Positions 1-6,948 of a DNA stretch of 9,774 nucleotides are shown one piece after another. The notes below the pieces were generated by a model. The model searched no databases. It was not told the DNA's origin and saw only the letters and a program-made list of their open reading frames with translations. This stretch comes from JBFLYC01 sp040756735. GTDB taxonomy: Bacteria; Bacillota; DSM-16504; Desulfitibacterales; Desulfitibacteraceae. How positions within the stretch are numbered: the first letter of the stretch is position 1; every line of letters starts with the position of its first letter. Position numbers and translations under genes: made by a program. The stretch lies in contig JBFLYC010000061.1 of assembly GCA_040756735.1 (NCBI GenBank), forward strand, positions 1-9,774. The letters are read 5' to 3'.

Positions 1-190
1 CAAGGGGACGGTTCTATTGTCACCTTCTTCGGGGGGCAAAGGCGGTGACGGGTGACAAGGGGACGGTTCTATTGTCACCTTCTTCGGGGGGCAAAGGGAT
101 TGGGGTGGGTGGGTGACAAGGGTGGGTGACAAGGGGACGGTTCTATTGTCACCTTCTTCGGGGGGCAAAGGGATTGGGGTGGGGAATCGG
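1..190. repeat. G-rich palindromic repeat, three copies
   Basis: Three near-identical copies begin with CAAGGGGACGG at positions 1, 56 and 130. Each continues through TTCTATTGTCACC and CTTCTTCGGGGGGCAAAGG. Copies 2 and 3 stay the same for about 54 bases, through GATTGGGGTGGG. Each full copy contains a perfect 8-bp inverted repeat, GGTGACAA and TTGTCACC (51-58 with 72-79, and 125-132 with 146-153), around a 13-base loop. The first copy is cut by the window edge. A short extra GGGTGACAAGGG piece lies between copies 2 and 3. The array is non-coding and ends just upstream of the asparaginase gene. From memory, similar GGGACGGTTCT...TGTCACC palindromes are scattered in clostridial genomes and resemble REP-type repeats moved by Y1 (IS200-like) transposases. 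That link is an inference, since no transposase is visible here. Confidence 0.85.
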
Positions 191-247
191 GGGGTAGTTC
201 TCCATTTTCAACATTTATAAATGAGAGAAAGGGGGCAGCTTAAGACA

Positions 248-1252
248 GTGAATGAAAGTACTAAAAAGGTAATATTATTGACTACAGGCGGTACTATTGC
301 CAGCATTAAAAATCTGGAGACAGGTTATATTCAGTCAGGGGTAGTTACCGGCGATGACCTGGCCAAGCTCATTCCAGGTGAAAAGAACCTGGCCTTTGAA
401 CTCCATGAACTTTTTCAACTGCCCAGCGGGCACTTGACCTTTACGCACTTGAAGGAACTTGCTGAAACGGTAGCTGGGCTGCTGGAAGATAAGGCTGCAG
501 CAGGTATGGTTATTACCCATGGTACTGATACCCTGGAGGAAACGGCATATTTTTTAGACCTAGTTGTGGATAAAGGCAAACCAGTGGTGCTGACCGGTTC
601 ACAAAAACCCCCTGGTGCAATGGCTTCTGATGCTCTTAGCAACCTCACCGATGCCATGCAGGTAGCCCTGTGCGAAGAAAGCAGCGTCAAGGGTGTTCTG
701 GTAGTATTTAACGGCAAAATATTTGCAGCTTCGGAAGTAATTAAAGTACATACAAGTAATCCCGATGCTTTTGTGTCTCCTGGATGGGGACCCCTGGGCT
801 ACCTGGATGAAGACCAGGTTATTTATAGGAGACATCCCAAAAAAACCAGCAAGCTGTCCCTGGGTGTTTTCGAAAAAAAGGTATATTTAATTAAATTTGC
901 CCTGGGAATGGATGGAGGTCTGGTAAAAATGGCTTTAGATGCCGGGGCTGATGGATTGGTTTTAGAAGGGTTTGGCAGGGGGCAGATTCCTCCTGACGCC
1001 GTAAAGCCGGTTGCTGAAGCAGTGAGCAGGGGTATCCCTGTGGTTTTAACAACTCGCTGTCTTGAAGGCGCTGTAAAAGGTGTGTATGATTACCATGGCT
1101 CAGGGCATCATCTGGAGAAATTGGGAGTGATCTTGGCTGGGGATTTGCCTGCTCTCAAAGCCCGGATGAAACTTATGGTATTGCTGAGCAGCGGGATGAG
1201 TTTTGATAGCATCAAAGAACTATTTAGCGGATCCCTATTATGCGGCAGTTAA
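248..1252 (+). CDS. L-asparaginase (type I/II asparaginase-glutaminase fold)
   Basis: The product hydrolyses L-asparagine to aspartate and ammonia, probably in the cytoplasm, as no signal peptide is seen. Numbered from the GTG at 248, the family signatures are TTGGTIAS near the N-terminus (nucleophile Thr16) and HGTDTLEET (Thr93, Asp94). A catalytic-type lysine lies in EVIKVHTSN (Lys166). The 334 residues match the usual family length. An in-frame ATG at 221 lacks a ribosome site. GTG 248 has GAAAGGGGG at 227-235 about 12 bases upstream, so I prefer it. A TATAAA at 216-221 could be a -10 box, which would also place transcription after 221, but no good -35 is seen. The gene ends one base before the convergent TetR gene, so no separate terminator fits between them. 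Asparaginase is near certain; type I against type II is not settled. Confidence 0.93.
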   Translation: MNESTKKVILLTTGGTIASIKNLETGYIQSGVVTGDDLAKLIPGEKNLAFELHELFQLPSGHLTFTHLKELAETVAGLLEDKAAAGMVITHGTDTLEETAYFLDLVVDKGKPVVLTGSQKPPGAMASDALSNLTDAMQVALCEESSVKGVLVVFNGKIFAASEVIKVHTSNPDAFVSPGWGPLGYLDEDQVIYRRHPKKTSKLSLGVFEKKVYLIKFALGMDGGLVKMALDAGADGLVLEGFGRGQIPPDAVKPVAEAVSRGIPVVLTTRCLEGAVKGVYDYHGSGHHLEKLGVILAGDLPALKARMKLMVLLSSGMSFDSIKELFSGSLLCGS

Positions 1253-1253
1253 T

Positions 1254-1865
1254 CTATTTTACCCTTAGCAGACCGTATAAATTGTGCTGGAAAAGGTCTT
1301 GAGTTGCAGCATGTAAATCAAAGGGCTGGCTGCTTTTCAGCCAATTCAAGAGAAGATTATGGAAGCCCCCAACTAATGACAAGGCAGCAATATGGGTATT
1401 TTGAGGTGGTATTGTTCCTGCAGACACTGCTTCATTTAAATCCTCAAGGGCAAGCTGTACCAGACCATCCTGCAGGGCCGACAACTGAGTATTAATAATA
1501 GGGCTGGCATTGGGCGCCTGGATAAGCATTATTTTTGCCAGGGAGCGTTCTTTGATGCACAGATTTACACATACTTCCATGGAAATCTGGAGCTTGTTTA
1601 AAGTCCCTGATACTTTTTTACGCTCAGTTTTAATTGCCATGAGGAGTTCCTGATACACTTCTTCCACAAGCACTTCAAAAAATGACTCTTTATTTTTAAA
1701 GTATAAATAAAAAGTACCGGTAGCGATGCCTGCAAACCTTGCAATATCTTTTATGGAAGTTTTTTGAAATCCCTTCTCTGCGAAGACTTCCTTGGCAGCT
1801 TTAATAATGGACCTTTCCCTGTGTATGAGTTTTTCTTTAACTTCCGACGTTTTGTTATATACCAT
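1254..1865 (-). CDS. TetR/AcrR-family transcriptional regulator
   Basis: This is a 203-residue one-component repressor-type regulator. The N-terminal helix-turn-helix covers about residues 18-64. It shows the classic pattern KAAKEVFAEKGFQKTSIKDIA, then AGIATGTFYLYFKNKESFF, where the TGTFYLYFKNKE recognition-helix segment is diagnostic. The remaining 135 or so residues form the variable ligand-binding and dimer domain, so the effector cannot be read. The start ATG (complement of 1863-1865) has CAGGGG (complement of 1874-1879) 8 bases upstream. The gene is convergent with the asparaginase and divergent from the lipoprotein deacetylase. Shared-promoter geometry makes the deacetylase and itself the likeliest targets, which is an inference. 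Confidence 0.93.
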   Translation of the reverse strand: MVYNKTSEVKEKLIHRERSIIKAAKEVFAEKGFQKTSIKDIARFAGIATGTFYLYFKNKESFFEVLVEEVYQELLMAIKTERKKVSGTLNKLQISMEVCVNLCIKERSLAKIMLIQAPNASPIINTQLSALQDGLVQLALEDLNEAVSAGTIPPQNTHIAALSLVGGFHNLLLNWLKSSQPFDLHAATQDLFQHNLYGLLRVK

Positions 1866-1909
1866 GCAATTAACCCCTGACTTTAAAGCTGGATGTTTTA
1901 ATTTTGTTT

Positions 1910-1939
1910 ATTGTAATACAACGGTGCAAATTAAGTCAA
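1910..1939 (-). promoter_or_regulatory. Sigma-A-type promoter of the TetR gene with palindrome over the -10
   Basis: On the minus strand there is a -35 TTGACT (complement of 1934-1939). It is followed, after 18 bases, by a -10 TACAAT (complement of 1910-1915), a close match to consensus. The RNA would start near 1903, giving a leader of about 38 bases before the TetR ATG. A perfect 5+1+5 palindrome, TTGTAATACAA (1911-1921), overlaps the -10 and is a candidate autoregulatory operator. The promoter is read from the sequence; the operator role is inferred. Confidence 0.6.
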
Positions 1940-1941
1940 TG

Positions 1942-1984
1942 GCGTCTCAAAGCATGCGCCTCAAAACATATAGTGTCAAAACAA
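1942..1984. repeat. Tandem 14-bp direct repeats between divergent promoters (candidate operator)
   Basis: GCGTCTCAAAGCAT (1942-1955) is followed immediately by GCGCCTCAAAACAT (1956-1969), with 12 of 14 bases identical. A third, weaker copy keeps the core TCAAAACA at 1976-1983. The three cores are therefore spaced 14 and 15 bases apart. They sit directly upstream of the TetR -35 box and upstream of the candidate deacetylase promoter, where a regulator would have access to both. Nothing shows which protein binds. Iterated half-sites are not the usual TetR palindrome. Confidence 0.55.
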
Positions 1985-2007
1985 GCAACCTTTTCGTAAA
2001 AATTTTA

Positions 2008-2016
2008 TGATAGAAT
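2008..2016 (+). promoter_or_regulatory. Possible extended -10 promoter for the deacetylase gene
   Basis: TGATAGAAT (2008-2016) matches the extended -10 form TGnTATAAT with one change. No good -35 box lies 16-18 bases upstream. RNA from here would start near 2023 and have a leader of about 120 bases before the lipoprotein ATG. It is the best forward promoter candidate in the intergenic region, but weak evidence on its own. Confidence 0.35.
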
Positions 2017-2120
2017 AAATTCAAAAGGAAATATTTGTTTTTTTCGACAGGTTTCATTTGGCAGTGGCAAGAAAGCAGGAAATGCAGAAAAAAAGTGAAA
2101 TTTAGTGAGGGGAGAACAAA

Positions 2121-2204
2121 ATGTTATGGGGGTATAGCAACCATGTATGCAAGAAAAGTTTTAACAATAGTTTTAGTAATATTGTTGATGGTTTTTTTAT
2201 CTAG
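2121..2204 (+). CDS. Possible 27-residue leader ORF overlapping the deacetylase start
   Basis: The strongest ribosome site in this leader, GAGGGGAGA (2107-2115), lies 5-6 bases before an ATG at 2121. That ATG is out of frame with the deacetylase. It opens a 27-codon frame starting MLWGYSN and ending at TAG 2202-2204, across the deacetylase start at 2143. It may be a translated leader that couples or limits deacetylase translation. It may instead be a meaningless consequence of a purine-rich stretch. The peptide has no recognisable similarity, and I have no codon-level evidence for it. Confidence 0.25.
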   Translation: MLWGYSNHVCKKSFNNSFSNIVDGFFI

Positions 2205-3273
2205 TTGTGGGAATGGAGTTGAAAAGGGAGAGGCAACAAATGGACCAGAGCAAAGATCCGGTCAAGATGTCGGCAGCAAAGATGGCGAGGATATTCAGAA
2301 TAAAGAGAAGCTAGAAGAAGATGAAACTTCAAATAGCCAGGCACCTGTACCCGCTGAGGAAGAAATACCCGAAGGCCCCCTTCCTCCTAACGAAGCTGGA
2401 CAAGTTATGGTTTTGATGTATCATGGGTTCTCAGATAAAGAAAGTACGTGGGTAAGAACCTGGGAAAACTTTCGTAGGGACTTGGAAAGGTTGTATGAGG
2501 TAGGGTACCGTCTTGTCAGCATGAAGGATTATTTAAATAATACCATAGATCTGCCCGCAGGATATTCTCCTGTAATACTGACCTTTGATGATGCTTATGC
2601 CAGTCAATTTGATATTGAAAAACAAGACAGCGGCAGTTGGAGCCTAAAACCGCAAACTGCTGTAGGCATTATGTATGATTTTTATCAGGAATATCCTGAT
2701 TTTGGCTTGGAAGGCATTTTTTATATCAACTCGTACCCTTTTAACTCCCGGCACTGGCGGGAAGCTGTTGCATTCCTTGTTAATGAACTGGGAATGGATG
2801 TAGGCAACCATACCAGGACTCATATCAACATGAGCAAGCATACATCTGCGAAAATTCAAGAAGAAGTCGGAGGGCTTGTCCTGGACATCAAAGAGGTTCT
2901 ACCTGATTATGAAATGGATTCTTTGGCTTTGCCTTTTGGGGTATCCCCTCCTAAAGGTGTGTCCCTATCAGGGGAATACAAAGGCATAAAATACGAAAAC
3001 AGGGGAGTCTTGCTTGTTGGGGCAAATCCAGCCCTTGCTCCCATTGCTAAGGGCTATAATCCCTTGAGGATTCCGCGCATCAGAGGAGATGAAGAAAACA
3101 TCACCAAATGGTTGAATTATTTTGAGGAGAATCCCCATTTGAGGTATGTCAGTGACGGGAATCCAGAGAGGATCACTATACCGGAAGACATGGCAGACAG
3201 GGTAAGACCTGAGGTGTTGGAGGATGAGAGGATATATTTGTATAATAGAACAGGCGAGGTAGGGTTGGACTGA
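2143..3273 (+). CDS. Lipoprotein polysaccharide deacetylase (CE4/NodB-like)
   Basis: This 376-residue exported lipoprotein probably removes acetyl groups from N-acetylglucosamine in cell-wall or surface polysaccharide. Residues 1-21 form a lipoprotein signal peptide (basic YARK, hydrophobic core, lipobox LSSC with Cys22 as the lipid anchor). A charged, low-complexity linker follows to about residue 85. The deacetylase domain starts with YHGF (93-96). The metal and base motif TFDD is at 147-150 and the zinc-binding HTRTH at 223-227. ALPFG (262-266) corresponds to the faYPyG segment, with Leu in place of the aromatic residue. The YHGF form resembles PgaB/IcaB-type deacetylases. I chose ATG 2143 because it puts the signal peptide at the N-terminus; GGGGGT (2128-2133) is its likely ribosome site. 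The upstream in-frame TTG at 2035 would bury the signal. It lies 44 bases before the response regulator and may share its transcript. Confidence 0.88.
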   Translation: MYARKVLTIVLVILLMVFLSSCGNGVEKGEATNGPEQRSGQDVGSKDGEDIQNKEKLEEDETSNSQAPVPAEEEIPEGPLPPNEAGQVMVLMYHGFSDKESTWVRTWENFRRDLERLYEVGYRLVSMKDYLNNTIDLPAGYSPVILTFDDAYASQFDIEKQDSGSWSLKPQTAVGIMYDFYQEYPDFGLEGIFYINSYPFNSRHWREAVAFLVNELGMDVGNHTRTHINMSKHTSAKIQEEVGGLVLDIKEVLPDYEMDSLALPFGVSPPKGVSLSGEYKGIKYENRGVLLVGANPALAPIAKGYNPLRIPRIRGDEENITKWLNYFEENPHLRYVSDGNPERITIPEDMADRVRPEVLEDERIYLYNRTGEVGLD

Positions 3274-3317
3274 CTCCTGAATTCTATATTCTTAATTCTT
3301 ACAAGGAGGTTTATCAA

Positions 3318-4004
3318 GTGAAGGGCAAGATTCTGGTGGTGGATGACGAACAAAATATCCTTGATTTAGTAGTGTATAATCTTGAGGCGGCTGGCTTTAA
3401 GGCTATAACAGCCTTGACCGGCACAGAAGCCATGGAAAAAATACGGGATGAGCAGCCGGACTTGATAATTCTTGATGTAATGCTTCCTGAAATGGACGGC
3501 TTTGAAGTTCTTGCTGCTTTAAGAAGGGAAACCAAGTCCCCTGTAATAATGCTTACAGCAAAGAAAGAAGAGATAGATAAAGTATTGGGATTAGAGATGG
3601 GCGCAGATGATTACTTGACAAAACCCTTTAGTCCCCGGGAACTTACTGCCAGGATAAAAGCAATTTTGCGAAGGTCCAATGAGAAAGATACACAAATAGA
3701 AGAAAAATCTATCATCAAGGGTGACCTGAGAATTGATACGGTAAAGCACCAGGTATTCCTGCAGGGTCGGGAAATTGACCTCACAGCCAAGGAGTTTGAT
3801 CTTTTAAAGCTATTTGCCGCTAACCCAGGACGAGTATATACACGAGAAAACCTGCTGCAGAGCCTATGGGATTATGACTATTTTGGAGATACCAAAACCA
3901 TAGATGTGCATATACGCCACTTGCGAAAGAAAATTGAAGCAGATCCCGCTAATCCTAAATTGATCAAGACCATCAGGGGGGTCGGCTATAAATTCCAGGA
4001 GTAG
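3318..4004 (+). CDS. Response regulator, OmpR/PhoB family (PhoP-like)
   Basis: This 228-residue DNA-binding response regulator has a receiver domain at about 1-120 with the acidic pocket Asp9/Asp10. The phosphoacceptor is Asp53 (LIILDVMLPEMDG); switch Thr80 and conserved Lys102 (TKPFSP) are also present. The C-terminal winged helix (about 130-226) has the OmpR/PhoB signature LTAKEFDLL...VYTRENLL and ends in KTIRGVGYKF. It starts with GTG at 3318, 7 bases after a full AAGGAGGT site (3303-3310). The partner kinase begins 3 bases after its stop. Family membership is certain. The phosphate-starvation (PhoP) role is inferred from similarity and from the kinase architecture; no pst or phoU gene is in the window to confirm it. 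Confidence 0.95.
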   Translation: MKGKILVVDDEQNILDLVVYNLEAAGFKAITALTGTEAMEKIRDEQPDLIILDVMLPEMDGFEVLAALRRETKSPVIMLTAKKEEIDKVLGLEMGADDYLTKPFSPRELTARIKAILRRSNEKDTQIEEKSIIKGDLRIDTVKHQVFLQGREIDLTAKEFDLLKLFAANPGRVYTRENLLQSLWDYDYFGDTKTIDVHIRHLRKKIEADPANPKLIKTIRGVGYKFQE

Positions 4005-4007
4005 AAA

Positions 4008-5786
4008 ATGGCAAGGTTAATGAAAGGTATCAAGGGCAGGTTGATAGTGACCTATATCATCCTAATATCATTGTCTTTCCTCTTGTTGGGGCTTGTGTTA
4101 ACATTCCCCTTGGAAAAGTATTACCTTGAGACAATCAAGCAAAGTATGTTGACAGAAGCCAAGCTGGTAAGGCAGATTCTGGGCGAAGAAATCTTCTTTG
4201 ACAGTCATGGATTAGATGAGTTTGTGGAGGATTTAGCCAGGGACGTGGAAACCCGTATAACTGTTGTGGCAAAATCCGGTGAGGTCCTTGCCGATTCCCA
4301 GCAGTCTGCAGAGCAAATGGAAAACCACAGGTTTAGGCCTGAATTGAGGGCTGCCTTTGAACAGGGTGAAGTTGGCACCTCCATACGCTACAGCACCACT
4401 GTTAACTCCGATATGTTTTACCTTGCCATTCCTGTGGTTAAAGAGGAACAAATAATAGGGGCTGTGAGGGTAGCTTTGCCCTTGAATAATGTACAAAAAA
4501 CTCTAAATAGGGTAAGGGACACCATAGGCATCAGCATCTTAATAATTACAGCAGTTGCGATTATTATCAGCATCAAACTTGCAGCTTCTATAACCCGCCC
4601 TATGCAGGAATTAAGCAGTACAGCCAGGGAGATTGCTAAAGGCAATTGGAGCAAAAAAGCATTTTCCAGCACTGACGATGAAATGGGCGACCTGGCAAAT
4701 TCATTGAACTTCATGACTGACACCCTCCAGGAAAAGATTGGTGAATTAGAAACAAGTAAAGGAAAGCTGCAGACAGTCATAAACAATATGCCTAGCGGAA
4801 TACTAGTCCTAAATCCCCAGGGTAGATTAGAGATGGTTAACCCTTCAGCAAAGAAACTGCTCAATATAGAAGCGGCGGAACTTGAGCAAAGACCTGCATT
4901 CCAGCTTTTCAGGCATTATGGTCTTAATTCAATAATAGAAGATGTATTAAAGAAAAAACAAAGGCAAAGAATTGAACTTACTGTGATGTACCCAACAGAG
5001 AAGGTTTTGGAGACAGACCTTATACCCGTGATTACCAAAGGTAAGATGACCGCTTTAATAGTCGTACTTTTTGATATTACTGAAATAAAAGTTCTGGGTC
5101 AGATGAAGACCCAGTTTGTGGCCAATGCATCCCATGAGCTTAGAACGCCTTTGACTTCCATTAAGGGTTTTGCGGAAACCCTTCTTAATGGGGCCATGGA
5201 AGAACCAGAGACTAGAGAAAAGTTTATCAGAATCATCGATGCAGAAGCGGACAGGCTGATTCGTATAACCGATGAGCTGCTGGATCTGGCAAAAGCTGAA
5301 GCCAGGAGATTTGTTTTTGAAAAAACCCCCATTGCCCTTAAGGATGTGATTCTTGATATCTCTGAAAGTTTGAATCCAAGAATTAAGGAGAAAAACCTGC
5401 AGGTGGTCCTGGATATTCCCCGTGACCTGCCCAAGGTCACGGCTAACAGGGATGCTTTAACCAGAATTATCATGAATCTTTTTGATAATGCTATTAAGTA
5501 TACGGAGCCTGGAGGGAAAATAGGGGTAAGAGTAGTTCTTAGAGATACTGAACTACAGGTGAATTTTTGGGATAGTGGGGTGGGTATCCCCTATGAAGAT
5601 TTATCAAGAGTCTTTGAGAGGTTTTACAGGGTAGACAAGGCAAGGTCACGTCACCTTGGCGGTACAGGTCTGGGGTTGGCAATTGTCAAGCACCTGGTGG
5701 AAGCCCATCATGGTCAGGTAGGGGTAAAAAGCGCTCTCGGTAGGGGAAGCACTTTTTGGTTTACTTTACCCCTAAATAGAAAATAA
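4008..5786 (+). CDS. Sensor histidine kinase, PhoR-like (TM-sensor-TM-HAMP-PAS-HisKA-HATPase)
   Basis: This 592-residue membrane kinase probably phosphorylates the adjacent response regulator. The first membrane segment is at about 10-32. An extracytoplasmic sensor of about 140 residues follows, then a second membrane segment at about 173-193 (IGISILIITAVAIIISI). A HAMP linker covers about 190-245 and a PAS domain about 250-355 (NNMPSGILVLNPQGRL). The dimerisation domain carries the phosphorylated His376 in NASHELRTPLTSIKG. The ATPase domain has the N box (NLFDNAIKYT, Asn494), the G1 box DSGVGIP at about 522, the F box RFYRVDKA and the G2 box GGTGLGLAI at 551-559. This architecture is that of PhoR/PnpS kinases. 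ATG 4008 is preceded by AGGAG (3997-4001), which overlaps the end of the regulator gene and implies translational coupling. All catalytic motifs are intact. Confidence 0.95.
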   Translation: MARLMKGIKGRLIVTYIILISLSFLLLGLVLTFPLEKYYLETIKQSMLTEAKLVRQILGEEIFFDSHGLDEFVEDLARDVETRITVVAKSGEVLADSQQSAEQMENHRFRPELRAAFEQGEVGTSIRYSTTVNSDMFYLAIPVVKEEQIIGAVRVALPLNNVQKTLNRVRDTIGISILIITAVAIIISIKLAASITRPMQELSSTAREIAKGNWSKKAFSSTDDEMGDLANSLNFMTDTLQEKIGELETSKGKLQTVINNMPSGILVLNPQGRLEMVNPSAKKLLNIEAAELEQRPAFQLFRHYGLNSIIEDVLKKKQRQRIELTVMYPTEKVLETDLIPVITKGKMTALIVVLFDITEIKVLGQMKTQFVANASHELRTPLTSIKGFAETLLNGAMEEPETREKFIRIIDAEADRLIRITDELLDLAKAEARRFVFEKTPIALKDVILDISESLNPRIKEKNLQVVLDIPRDLPKVTANRDALTRIIMNLFDNAIKYTEPGGKIGVRVVLRDTELQVNFWDSGVGIPYEDLSRVFERFYRVDKARSRHLGGTGLGLAIVKHLVEAHHGQVGVKSALGRGSTFWFTLPLNRK

Positions 5787-5789
5787 GTC

Positions 5790-5818
5790 TTGTGGAATGT
5801 TTCATTAAGATTTATCAT
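5790..5818 (+). promoter_or_regulatory. Possible promoter for the 5906-8764 gene cluster
   Basis: TTGTGG (5790-5795) and TATCAT (5813-5818) are separated by 17 bases. The -10 matches consensus at five of six positions, while the -35 keeps only TTG. It lies in the 119-base gap after the kinase gene, the widest gap between 3318 and 8764 and a natural place for a new transcription start. No clear terminator for the kinase operon is seen in the same gap. Confidence 0.35.
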
Positions 5819-5905
5819 ATATAAATAATTGGCGGAAATTCACAAGCCACCAGTCCTTGCTGCTTTTGACTTATTGATTCTGCAAAAGCTAGGAGGTTAA
5901 TTAAA

Positions 5906-6928
5906 TTGAAAAAAATCAGAGTTCAAGACGCAATTGGCAAGGTCTTAGTGCATGACATTACCAAGATTATACCCGGGAAGTTTAAAGGTTGTGCCTTTAA
6001 GAAAGGACATATCATCACCGCAGAAGATATACCGGAACTTTTAAAAATAGGCAAGGAACATGTTTATGTTTGGGAGCAAAAACCTGGAATGATACATGAA
6101 GATGAAGCTGCCTTACGCATTGCTTCTGCAGCTGCAGGTGATGGAATCAAGCTTTCGGAACCCTCGGAAGGGAAAATCAACCTCTTGGCAGATAAAAAGG
6201 GACTCTTAAAAATTGATGTGGAAAGACTAAAGATCATAAATTCCATTGAGCAGATCATGTGCGCGACTATTCACCAGAACCAGGTTGTAACTGACGACCA
6301 GCTGGTTGCAGGTACAAGGGTAATACCTCTGGTGATTGAGGAAGAAAAAATTCGCTTTGTTGAAGCTGTTTGCAGTGGAAATCCCATAATGAAAATTTAT
6401 CAAATCAGCCCTAAAAAGGTTGGTATTATTTCCACAGGCAGTGAACTGTATCATGGACGAATCAAGGACAAATTCGGCCCAGTGGTTAAAAACAAGGTAG
6501 CACAGTATGATTGCGCTGTCCTTGGCCAGCAGATCGTAGATGACCAGGTAGACATGATCATAGATGCCATTCAGGGTTTTCTGCAAAAGGGAGCTGAAAT
6601 GGTTATAGTAACAGGCGGTATGTCTGTAGACCCAGATGACGTTACCCCGCTGGCCATACGTCAAACCGGGGCGCATATTGTATCTTACGGGGCGCCTGTA
6701 CTTCCAGGAGCAATGTTCCTGCTGGCCTATCTTGAAGGTAAAATACCTCTAATGGGTTTGCCAGGATGTGTGATGTATGCAAAAACAACGGTTTTTGACC
6801 TGGTGCTCCCCAGAGTATTAGCAGGAGAAATCTTAAGTAAGACTGACCTGGCTTTATTAGGGCATGGTGGGTTGTGTACAGGGTGTAAACCCTGCACATT
6901 TCCGGCTTGTTCTTTTGGAAAAGGATAA
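5906..6928 (+). CDS. MoeA-like molybdopterin-binding-domain protein with C-terminal four-cysteine motif
   Basis: This 340-residue protein starts at TTG 5906, 8 bases after AGGAGGT (5891-5897). The N-terminal part (KKIRVQDAIGKVL, then FKKGHIITAEDIPELLKIG) resembles the first domain of MoeA. Residues about 170-310 form a MoCF-biosynthesis/molybdopterin-binding fold with ISTGSEL (175-181) and TGGMSVDPDD (236-245), the substrate-loop motifs of the MoeA/MogA family. The last 20 residues are unusual. Cys324, Cys327, Cys330 and Cys335 form CX2CX2CX4C and could bind an iron-sulfur cluster or zinc. It is shorter than typical MoeA (about 400), and a dedicated MoeA role in molybdenum insertion is not shown. 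Many anaerobes carry such stand-alone molybdopterin-binding proteins of unknown role. The exporter gene follows after 20 bases, probably in the same operon. Confidence 0.85.
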   Translation: MKKIRVQDAIGKVLVHDITKIIPGKFKGCAFKKGHIITAEDIPELLKIGKEHVYVWEQKPGMIHEDEAALRIASAAAGDGIKLSEPSEGKINLLADKKGLLKIDVERLKIINSIEQIMCATIHQNQVVTDDQLVAGTRVIPLVIEEEKIRFVEAVCSGNPIMKIYQISPKKVGIISTGSELYHGRIKDKFGPVVKNKVAQYDCAVLGQQIVDDQVDMIIDAIQGFLQKGAEMVIVTGGMSVDPDDVTPLAIRQTGAHIVSYGAPVLPGAMFLLAYLEGKIPLMGLPGCVMYAKTTVFDLVLPRVLAGEILSKTDLALLGHGGLCTGCKPCTFPACSFGKG

Positions 6929-6948
6929 ACAGAGGATGATGAAAATAG

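Noticed and set aside
1..190. CRISPR array
   Set aside because: The repeats are few, unevenly spaced, G-rich and palindromic, and the intervals are not unique spacers of constant length.
2035..2142. In-frame upstream extension of the deacetylase from TTG 2035
   Set aside because: It would place 36 residues before a perfect lipoprotein signal peptide, which must be N-terminal. ATG 2143 is the better start.
4418..4864. 148-codon minus-strand open frame
   Set aside because: It lies opposite the kinase's second membrane segment, HAMP and PAS regions, which are unambiguous on the plus strand.
5782..5875. 8-bp inverted repeat AATAAGTC / GACTTATT as a terminator for the kinase operon
   Set aside because: The arms are 78 bases apart, AT-rich and not followed by a T-run, so chance is the simpler explanation.
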